Source: Synechococcus sp. WH 7803 (lineage in GTDB: Bacteria > Cyanobacteriota > Cyanobacteriia > PCC-6307 > Cyanobiaceae). From it: a DNA stretch of 64,000 nucleotides. Positions 9,168-15,204 of this stretch are shown here, piece after piece. Every line of letters begins with the position of its first letter. Position 1 is the first letter of the stretch. Under the pieces are notes generated by a model. That model had not been told where the DNA came from, ran no database searches, and saw only the letters and a list, made by a program, of their open reading frames with translations. The position numbers and the translations under genes were made by a program. Location of the stretch: contig CT971583.1 in assembly GCA_000063505.1 (NCBI GenBank), positions 1,519,918 to 1,583,917 on the forward strand, given 5' to 3'.

Positions 9168-10435
9168 CGACAACGAAGCCGACAGCCAACGCCACCCGCG
9201 TGCTCCTGGCCGGCCTGATCGGCAACGTGATGGAGTGGTACGACTTCGCGGTGTACGGCTACTTCGCCACGGTGATCGGCCGTGAGTTCTTCCCATCCAG
9301 CGACCCTGCCAGCTCTTTGATCGGAGCCTTTGGTGCCTTTGCCGCAGGCTTTCTGGTGCGTCCCCTGGGCGGTGTGGTGTTCGGCCGCATCGGCGACCTG
9401 TTCGGTCGTCGCCGCGCCCTCAGCCTCTCGGTGATGGCGATGGCGATCCCAACGGTGCTGATGGGCGTGCTGCCAACCCATCAACAGATCGGTGTGGCGG
9501 CACCGATCGCCGTGGTGGTGCTGCGGTTGATCCAAGGGCTGTCCGTTGGCGGCGAATACACCAGCTCGATCATCTTCCTGAGCGAACAGGCACCCCAACG
9601 CCAGCGGGGGTTCTACGCGATCTGGGGCCTGTGGGGCTCCGTGCTGGGCATGCTGCTGGGATCGGGCTTCGGGGACTTACTCGCCCACACCCTGACCCCC
9701 GATCAGTTGGGGAGTTGGGGTTGGCGATTGCCCTTCCTGCTGGGGGCACTCGTGGCCTTCACCGGCATAGTGATTCGCCAGGGAATCGGCGCTGAGGTGA
9801 TCGAACCGCAGGTGAAGGCACCGGTGCGGGAGACATTCGGACGGTATCGATTGCAGGTGTTGCAGGTGATGGCCCTGAACATCGCCAGCAGCGTGGGCTA
9901 CTACGCCGCCTTCGTGTACGCCGTGAGCTATCTGGAAGACATCGACAAGCTCAGCGATGCCACGGCACTGAGCCTTAACACCGGCGTTCTTGGCGTGTTG
10001 CTTCTGCTCTACCCGATCGCAGCCTGGTTGTCGGATCGCATCGGACGCAAACCGATGTTGATCAGCGGGTCTGCCCTGATGTGTTTCGGTGCGCTGTCGT
10101 TTTTTGATCTGATGCACAGCGGTGATCCGCAGCTGGTGCTGCGCGGAGAACTCGGCCTCACCGTGGCGGTTGCCCTGCTCGCTGGCGGCAAGAATCCGGC
10201 CAATGTGGAACTGATGCCCGCCGCCGTGCGCTGCACGGGGCTGGCAGTGGCCTTCAATCTCGCTGAGGGTTATTTCGGAGGCACCACGCCCTTGATCTCC
10301 ACCTGGTTGATCAGCCGCACCGGCAATCCCCTGCTGCCTGGCGCCTGGGTTGCGCTGGCAGGGCTGATCACGTTGATCACAGCAGTGTTCTTCACCCGCG
10401 AAACAGCGTTCCGGCCCCTGGAGGGGACACGCTGA
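9164..10435 (+). CDS. MFS transporter, metabolite:H+ symporter (ProP-like) type
   Basis: A 423-residue major-facilitator protein with 12 hydrophobic segments. The opening NVMEWYDFAVYGYFATVIGREFFP and the loop GRIGDLFGRRRALSLSV are diagnostic of the MHS branch (ProP, KgtP, ShiA). Other signatures are RLIQGLSVGGEYTSS and SDRIGRKPML. Substrates in this branch include glycine betaine, proline, alpha-ketoglutarate and shikimate; in a marine organism an osmolyte is plausible but unproven. ATGA overlap with the YjbQ gene implies coupling. Confidence 0.88.
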   Translation: MTTTKPTANATRVLLAGLIGNVMEWYDFAVYGYFATVIGREFFPSSDPASSLIGAFGAFAAGFLVRPLGGVVFGRIGDLFGRRRALSLSVMAMAIPTVLMGVLPTHQQIGVAAPIAVVVLRLIQGLSVGGEYTSSIIFLSEQAPQRQRGFYAIWGLWGSVLGMLLGSGFGDLLAHTLTPDQLGSWGWRLPFLLGALVAFTGIVIRQGIGAEVIEPQVKAPVRETFGRYRLQVLQVMALNIASSVGYYAAFVYAVSYLEDIDKLSDATALSLNTGVLGVLLLLYPIAAWLSDRIGRKPMLISGSALMCFGALSFFDLMHSGDPQLVLRGELGLTVAVALLAGGKNPANVELMPAAVRCTGLAVAFNLAEGYFGGTTPLISTWLISRTGNPLLPGAWVALAGLITLITAVFFTRETAFRPLEGTR

Positions 10436-10475
10436 AAAAGGCCTGCTAGAAGAAGCCTATTCGCGGCACGTGGCC

Positions 10476-10592
10476 ATGAATCCAGAAGGTGAAATCTGGC
10501 CGGTGGTGTTGGTGGCAGCGAGCGTGGTGGTGCTCTGGGTGATCCTCTCAGTCACCAGCAGCGGCACGTTCGAAGTGGTGGGTGCCGGCTGA
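10476..10592 (+). CDS. Small one-helix membrane protein
   Basis: A 38-residue ORF from ATG 10476, with one transmembrane segment (VVLVAASVVVLWVILSV) between an acidic N-terminus and a small Gly-rich tail. Its stop TGA overlaps the ATG of the next membrane protein (TGATG), which supports real translation and coupling. Small one-helix proteins are common in thylakoid complexes of cyanobacteria, but this one is not recognised as a known Psb, Psa or Pet subunit. Confidence 0.5.
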   Translation: MNPEGEIWPVVLVAASVVVLWVILSVTSSGTFEVVGAG

Positions 10593-10879
10593 TGTGCCTT
10601 CTTGCTGCCCTGGGGTTGCTTGCGCCAAGGCTGATCCTGATTCTGCTTTGGGTGTTTAGTCCGCTGTTTGTGCTCGCACCGTTTGCTGGTTTACCGATCC
10701 CCAACCCGATTCTCCCCTTGCTGGGTGTGGTGTTCCTCCCCACCACAACCCTGGGTGTGTGCTTCGCCCAGGCCTCATTCGGAGGGCTGAGCAGCTTCAG
10801 CGGCCTGCTGGTTGTGGCCATCGGCCTGGTGATCGATGCCGGCTTGATCGGCAACGGCCGGGGGCTGGCGAAGCGCTAA
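10592..10879 (+). CDS. Small hydrophobic membrane protein
   Basis: A 95-residue very hydrophobic protein with about three membrane segments and a Pro-rich middle (LPIPNPILPLLGVVFLP). It starts at the ATG that overlaps the stop of the preceding 38-residue gene. The pattern is that of a small conserved cyanobacterial membrane protein of unknown function. Confidence 0.6.
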   Translation: MCLLAALGLLAPRLILILLWVFSPLFVLAPFAGLPIPNPILPLLGVVFLPTTTLGVCFAQASFGGLSSFSGLLVVAIGLVIDAGLIGNGRGLAKR

Positions 10880-10885
10880 AGCAGC

Positions 10886-10984
10886 TCAGTTCGACCCCTG
10901 TCCGTCATCCATCGAGCGTCGCACCAGAAACTGCGTCAACGACAACAGAGCGATCAAGGCACCGGCAGCAAACAGAAGGGTCAA
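10886..10984 (-). CDS. Possible small one-helix membrane peptide
   Basis: A 32-codon frame beginning at TTG 10984 immediately after an in-frame TAA. It encodes one hydrophobic segment (LTLLFAAGALIALLSLTQFL) followed by a basic and acidic tail (VRRSMDDGQGSN). This looks like a membrane micro-protein, but there is no ATG and no clear ribosome site. Confidence 0.3.
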   Translation of the reverse strand: MTLLFAAGALIALLSLTQFLVRRSMDDGQGSN

Positions 10985-10987
10985 GGC

Positions 10988-11158
10988 TTAGGAACGCTCA
11001 CGCATGAGTTGATTCAAGCGTGAGCGCATGCGCATGAATTGGGAACGCTCCCGTTCTTTGCGATCCACCCGACGCGAAGACACCCACAACACCGTGCCTG
11101 TGGATGCCAGGCCCACGGCAAACAGGACGAGGGAGACAGCATCGGAATGATCGAGCAC
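10988..11158 (-). CDS. Hypothetical one-helix protein with basic tail
   Basis: From GTG 11158 this is a 56-residue protein: a short N-terminus, one membrane helix (AVSLVLFAVGLASTGTVLWV) and a strongly basic C-terminal helix (SSRRVDRKERERSQF...). The frame extends upstream to an ATG at 11266, but that extra part is unlike a signal peptide, so the shorter start is preferred. Function unknown. Confidence 0.45.
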   Translation of the reverse strand: MLDHSDAVSLVLFAVGLASTGTVLWVSSRRVDRKERERSQFMRMRSRLNQLMRERS

Positions 11159-11274
11159 CGATCGTTGAGGTATTGAGCCATCAGCCTTGCATGAACCATT
11201 GGCAAATGGCTGTGAATACTCATTGACGAAACTGCCGCGGATTTGAACGGTGTGCGCAGTGATCACGATGACCC

Positions 11275-11427
11275 ATGACGGCTACGAACACGGGCAAGCG
11301 CCATGCCGCCTCGAACCCCGATAGCAAGCCAGATCAAAAAACTCAGCAGGAGTATGTCGAAGCCTGGATGCGCGACGACGACATCAGCCGCCGAGAACGT
11401 CTCCATCACATCGAGTACGACTGCTGA
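11275..11427 (+). CDS. Small hydrophilic hypothetical protein
   Basis: A 50-residue ORF from ATG 11275, Lys/Gln-rich at the N-terminus, then an amphipathic segment (QEYVEAWMRDDDISRRERLHHIE) and a C-terminal Cys. Composition is coding-like and it fills a gap between two minus-strand genes. No domain recognised. Confidence 0.4.
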   Translation: MTATNTGKRHAASNPDSKPDQKTQQEYVEAWMRDDDISRRERLHHIEYDC

Positions 11428-11434
11428 TCAACAG

Positions 11435-11740
11435 CTACCGAAACTCGCCGATCGTGCAAATGGTCATCTCAGCTGTGTTGGGATCATCCACGAATTGCCA
11501 AATCTCGTCAGCCATATCGGGATCGTTTACCTCCAAAACATCAGTGGTGCCACCCATCGAACAGCGATGGGTAATTGCCACAGCTCGACTCGTTGAGGTT
11601 GCAACGTCAGTGATGAAAACCTTGAGATCTGCAACACCAGGATCTCTCGTGATGCGTGCCCCGAGATCGGCAATAGGGCGTGCCACCCCCTGTGCAGACG
11701 CCAATGCAAACAATCCAACAACAACAACCATCGCTCTCAT
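11435..11740 (-). CDS. Secreted hypothetical protein
   Basis: A 101-residue protein starting at ATG 11740 with a signal peptide (MRAMVVVVGLFALASAQG). The mature domain of about 80 residues has two Cys (HRCSMGG and MTICTIGEF), possibly a disulfide. A longer frame to 11827 would hide the signal peptide. Its start codon overlaps, on the opposite strand, the start of the plus-strand gene at 11739. Function unknown. Confidence 0.55.
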   Translation of the reverse strand: MRAMVVVVGLFALASAQGVARPIADLGARITRDPGVADLKVFITDVATSTSRAVAITHRCSMGGTTDVLEVNDPDMADEIWQFVDDPNTAEMTICTIGEFR

Positions 11741-11978
11741 GATCGATCTCCAACGGATCCTTCCATTCTTGTCTCTCCTTGTTTTGGCTATCACAGCAGC
11801 ACACACTGCCCATGCAGGATCAGCCACAGTCCAATCAGTGGATCAGGATGTGGCCATCAATCGCGCCATGGGCAAGGTTCCTGCAGGGAAAACAGTCACA
11901 GACACCTCCTGCCGAGAGACTCAGGCCGGAGGGATCGGTGGAGAAACGCTGTACCGATGCACGGTGACCTGGGAGTGA
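11739..11978 (+). CDS. Small secreted protein with Cys pair
   Basis: A 79-residue protein from ATG 11739: signal peptide (LLVLAITAAHTAHAG) followed by a small domain ending in TSCRE...YRCTVTWE. This two-Cys, Trp-ending pattern resembles a small secreted family I associate with marine Synechococcus; that is recollection, not a search result. The promoter would have to lie inside the coding region of the divergent gene at 11435-11740. Confidence 0.55.
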   Translation: MIDLQRILPFLSLLVLAITAAHTAHAGSATVQSVDQDVAINRAMGKVPAGKTVTDTSCRETQAGGIGGETLYRCTVTWE

Positions 11979-11981
11979 AGG

Positions 11982-12500
11982 TCAAGAGGAGGGATCGCTG
12001 ATCCAGTGCAGTTGGTGCGTTTCACAACTGCCTGTGCGTGCCAAAACAAGCATGGGAACGCTCATCACACTGCGTTCAAAGCGCTCCCGATACGCCCCCA
12101 CAAGCTGTCGGTATCGGCTGGCAGTCCAGCCATGGTGATGGCACTCCTGGCTTTGCCAAAAGCCATGCAGCGCTCGTTGGCAATCCTCCATGCCGAAGTC
12201 ATGCCAGCAGACCTGCTGTGCAACCAGCGGGCTCAAACCATCGGCCAGAAGCCGGCGGTAGTGCATCAGCTCTGGAGCCTCCTCACGAGCATCGGGGGGA
12301 AGGACCGTTTGCAGCTGCCGAAGGGGGATGCGATCGAGACGCAGCCAGCAGCGATCTCTCAAAAGCACAGGAAAGTCCCATGTCCATTCCACCGCCGCGC
12401 GTCGATCAGCCAGCACATCTTGAAGGCCAAGAACCTGTGCCTCGGTGAGTCCGGCCAAGGGGTTCTGCGGTGTTGTGCGTCGCCTCAAGCGTGCAGGCAT
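11982..12500 (-). CDS. Conserved hypothetical protein
   Basis: A 172-residue soluble protein with a basic N-terminus (MPARLRRR). It has many Trp, His and Cys residues (DFPVLLRDRCWLRLDRIPL, CWHDFGMEDCQRALHGFWQSQECHHHGW). Cys/His density in the second half could bind metal, but no known zinc motif is complete. It is convergent with the small secreted gene ending at 11978. Not recognised. Confidence 0.6.
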   Translation of the reverse strand: MPARLRRRTTPQNPLAGLTEAQVLGLQDVLADRRAAVEWTWDFPVLLRDRCWLRLDRIPLRQLQTVLPPDAREEAPELMHYRRLLADGLSPLVAQQVCWHDFGMEDCQRALHGFWQSQECHHHGWTASRYRQLVGAYRERFERSVMSVPMLVLARTGSCETHQLHWISDPSS

Positions 12501-12607
12501 GGTTTGAATTCAGCCGCCCTCAAGCTGTGAACCACAGCCCAGTGTGCTCCCAGACCGCCGCAATCGACCAGTTTTCCGCCCAGACTTTTGGACCTTGCAT
12601 CGAAACA

Positions 12608-12811
12608 ATGAGAGCCCTGGTTGCTGTTGCTCTCTCCCTCACAGCCCTCGTACTCACCCTGAGCACAGGCGTGAGGGGTTCGAATGCATACACAACACAC
12701 ATCGGCATGCGAGTCCCCCCGATCGAAGCCAAGTGCATCAAAACAGGAACGTTTCAAACCGATGAGGGCAAGCTGCTGAACGTTTATCGGTGCCCTCCTC
12801 GCGCAGCCTAG
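12608..12811 (+). CDS. Small secreted hypothetical protein
   Basis: A 67-residue protein from ATG 12608 with a signal peptide (LVAVALSLTALVLTLSTGVRG). The 40-residue mature part has a Cys pair (AKCIKTG...VYRCPPRAA), a layout like that of the 11739 protein and perhaps the same broad family. It is followed after 4 bases by another small secreted gene. Confidence 0.5.
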   Translation: MRALVAVALSLTALVLTLSTGVRGSNAYTTHIGMRVPPIEAKCIKTGTFQTDEGKLLNVYRCPPRAA

Positions 12812-12815
12812 TTTG

Positions 12816-13028
12816 ATGAGGAATCATGATTTGCCGAAAGTCAACGTTGCGAGCCATTTCTTCGGTGTCGGCATGGCAGCCGCAATCTCACTCGTTGGCA
12901 TTAGCGCTCATTCAACGCCAGGTGAACAATGCAAAGGGACAACGGGCATGACTGAATGCATCACCCCCTCCTCACCTGCAATGGAAAGCGAAGACATCGA
13001 CGATGAACCATGCAGAATCTCAGAATAA
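12816..13028 (+). CDS. Small secreted Cys-containing protein
   Basis: A 70-residue ORF from ATG 12816 (TTG 12813 is directly before). It has a hydrophobic segment at residues 16-32 and a short mature region with three Cys (EQCKGTTGMTECITP, EPCRISE) and an acidic end. It is probably exported or membrane-anchored and co-transcribed with the 12608 gene. Confidence 0.45.
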   Translation: MRNHDLPKVNVASHFFGVGMAAAISLVGISAHSTPGEQCKGTTGMTECITPSSPAMESEDIDDEPCRISE

Positions 13029-13048
13029 GGAGGCTGGCATCAAGCGCT

Positions 13049-13360
13049 TCAGCCTCCCCGCTGTGACATCAACGGTTGCGCTGGATTGGCTCTCACCTCA
13101 ATGTGATTGGCCGTCGACGCCCAGTTGGCAGCACGGCGGGTGACCTGTGCTTCATTCACAAAGGAATTGATTCCGATTATTCCGAACATCAACGTCAACG
13201 GGGCGACTGCCATCGCAACCAGACAGGCCGCTTGTTTGAGCTCGAAAGCTTGGGGGGTGGTGGGGATGTTGTGGTTCTCAGCAGTGATAACAGGCTCAAA
13301 CGTCATCGTTGTGAAGCTTGAATCATTGAGTGCGTTGAGCACCGTTGCAACGCCTTCCAT
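13049..13360 (-). CDS. Hypothetical protein with one membrane helix
   Basis: A 103-residue protein: a polar N-terminus of about 45 residues, one hydrophobic helix (ACLVAMAVAPLTLMFGIIGI), and a polar C-terminus. The start overlaps the end of the upstream small ORF (13323-13478) by 38 bases in another frame. Function unknown. Confidence 0.45.
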   Translation of the reverse strand: MEGVATVLNALNDSSFTTMTFEPVITAENHNIPTTPQAFELKQAACLVAMAVAPLTLMFGIIGINSFVNEAQVTRRAANWASTANHIEVRANPAQPLMSQRGG

Positions 13361-13478
13361 TGGCGGTTGAACGTTTTGAAGAAAAGGGCTTTAGTGCATG
13401 ACCTGCTTGAGAAAGAGCTTGAGTGTTCTCGGCAGCTTCCAGGATGTCGGCAGAAGGGTTGAAAGTGTTGGTGGTCAT
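13323..13478 (-). CDS. Possible small soluble protein
   Basis: A 51-residue frame from ATG 13478, beginning MTTNTFNPSADILEAAENTQ and ending basic. The first half has coding-like acidic helix character. It overlaps the downstream gene start by 38 bases, so it may be translationally coupled, or the two could once have been one gene split by a frameshift. Weak support. Confidence 0.3.
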   Translation of the reverse strand: MTTNTFNPSADILEAAENTQALSQAGHALKPFSSKRSTANGRRCNGAQRTQ

Positions 13479-13598
13479 TGAGTAAGGAGCGAAGGTTTGG
13501 GGTGTTGCCCCCCTCGACTCCTTCAAGATCACAGGCCTACTGGTGAACCCCAGTGCAGAGCACTGGTGCAGCCCTGGAACAGGTCTGGTGAAATCCTG

Positions 13599-13745
13599 GT
13601 GAACGACTCAGAACCCAGTCACCACCAGTTTAGACAACGCATCCAGCACGCGCTGCTCTCGGCAGAACAACAACTGATTGGCCTAAAAAAAGTTCTCCAG
13701 AAGGAGAGCAAACACTTGGCAAGTCTCAGAATCCACACCACTTGA
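13599..13745 (+). CDS. Possible small coiled-coil protein
   Basis: A 48-residue frame from GTG 13599. The C-terminal 35 residues form an amphipathic helix (HALLSAEQQLIGLKKVLQKE). The frame is open further upstream, but that part looks non-coding. Only composition supports it. Confidence 0.3.
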   Translation: MNDSEPSHHQFRQRIQHALLSAEQQLIGLKKVLQKESKHLASLRIHTT

Positions 13746-14404
13746 TTCAAACGTCAGAATTAAACCATGGCTTAATGCACTCAGCAGGACAAGAAGAACC
13801 GCGTTGAAGAAGTCGTCGACCTGATTGACAAAGTGCTTTCTCAACGTCAACTCCGCCTGAATGCGAGGAAAACCTGCGAGCCCTCGCCACAACAAGCCGA
13901 TTGTTACGATCGAGAAAGAAGAAAGGCCGATAAGACTAAAGTCAATGATGCCAACCTTGAAGGCAGACTCGCCACCAAGATTCAGACCCAAAACAGATTA
14001 AAATCGAAGTAATGTCCTTAGACCGTGAAAAAAATGCAATCGGAGCAAAAGATTATTGAGTGAACCTGCAGTTTTTGGAAATTCCGAAATCGCCATCATC
14101 ATTCCTGCCTCACTGACCAATAGCAACCTGACGACGCCATCGATGGCAGACAAGCGCCGAGCAGTGCTCGCCTATTCATATCGCGGCTACAACAAATCGG
14201 CCTTGCAGGAATGTAGCCAAGGCCATGGCGACCCGAAACTCTTTCAGGCCTCAGTGACCCTGCTACCAAATCTTGCGGCCGAGAGCTCGAGCGGGTCGCA
14301 GCGCGAGGCCGACAACGGGCAGCAGAGGTATTGTTGATGCAACTCAAAGCATCCACCTCAGACTTTGCACGCGGCGCTGCTGGCTCCTAGCCCAAAGGCG
14401 CAGC
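13746..14404. other. Low-density stretch without a convincing intact gene
   Basis: AT-richer than its surroundings. A hydrophobic 102-codon frame on the minus strand (13683-13991) and an unstarted hydrophilic frame opposite it (about 13790-14012) are mutually exclusive, and neither is convincing. Around 14245-14280 on the minus strand a fragment reading AARFGSRVTEA recalls the GSxARG block of minimal nucleotidyltransferases (MNT), the usual partners of HEPN proteins such as the remnant just to the right, but it is too short to call a gene. Confidence 0.4.
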
Positions 14405-14740
14405 TCATCCAGCACTTGCTCTGGCTTCGGCCATCGCCAGACGGATTGCTTCAACGAGCGTACGGGCATGGTGAAGAGCCTCGGAGCTTTGCAGGCACCC
14501 GAAGTGATCAGTTGGCGCACCTTCAGGCCGGCTATCTGGATAACGCGTTAGGACATACAGCGCGTCCAAGACCAGCAGCCCGCCTTCGAGATCAGCAACG
14601 CGGGCGGCCAATGCTTCAGCGACGGCAGGGGGCAAATCTCGCCATGAGCGTCCAAGGCCATGCCCCCAGCCCTGCTGACCATGGTGAAGGTGCAAAGCCT
14701 TCAGGGCTTTGTCCACCGCCTGGTGGGATGCGAAACAAGA
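14405..14740 (-). pseudogene. HEPN-domain protein, N-terminally broken
   Basis: The frame gives CFASHQAVDKALKAL, then after about 45 residues VLDALYVLTRYPDS, then a helix with HHARTLVEAIRLAMAE. These are the QxAEKALKAL helix, the LdxxYixTRYPD motif and the last helix of HEPN proteins that pair with MNT nucleotidyltransferases, often as toxin-antitoxin systems. An in-frame TAG at 14741-14743 lies just upstream of the first motif, so the first helices expected before CFASHQ are missing or out of frame. The only start left is GTG 14716, inside the domain. Probably a decayed gene. Confidence 0.6.
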
Positions 14741-15204
14741 CTATTCACGGTGCCCCGCATCGATCGCAATGGGACGCCTCGCGGCGTTGATCGGCATGGC
14801 TGCAGGTGGTGCAGACGTGCTGTCTCTCATCTGGCAAGTGGCGGTAAGCCGAACCTTATTCGCAGAACAATACCCCCAACTGGGGGAAGCATCTGAATCA
14901 AAACCCAGCGAGGGTGAAGTCACAGGCGAACACTGGTTCTCCAGGACAACCTGGGCCTACTATTTGCCTCAATGGGCTTCAACATACTATTATATATGCA
15001 GCCTTAGTCAAGAGGTCGACATCTCAAGACCTAACAGCTAGGAATGGATCCCCAATTCGATGTGACCTCAAATGCATTGATTGCAGCATCCAATAAAGTC
15101 AGCATTGCTCTAATGAGTTAGAACTCCATGAGCAGACAGCAACATCTGCGCATTAGTCCTTAACTTGTTATCGGGAGTTGAATCGAATAAACGCGCCTCA
15201 TTCA
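14741..15204. other. Intergenic or decayed stretch before the metalloprotease
   Basis: No intact gene is supported. Frames in both directions are short and change character. The last 200 bases before the protease are AT-rich, which fits a promoter region. On the minus strand at about 14745-14855 there is a 36-codon unstarted frame with two CxxC pairs (CTTC and CDRC) like a zinc ribbon; it may be chance or a gene fragment. Confidence 0.4.

Noticed and set aside
13683-13991. Hydrophobic minus-strand protein of 102 residues
   Set aside because: It overlaps a hydrophilic frame on the other strand and has no start context; neither frame is supported enough.
14745-14855. Zinc-ribbon mini-protein on the minus strand (CTTC...CDRC)
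   Set aside because: No start codon precedes it in frame and it overlaps decayed sequence; kept only as a note in the region entry.
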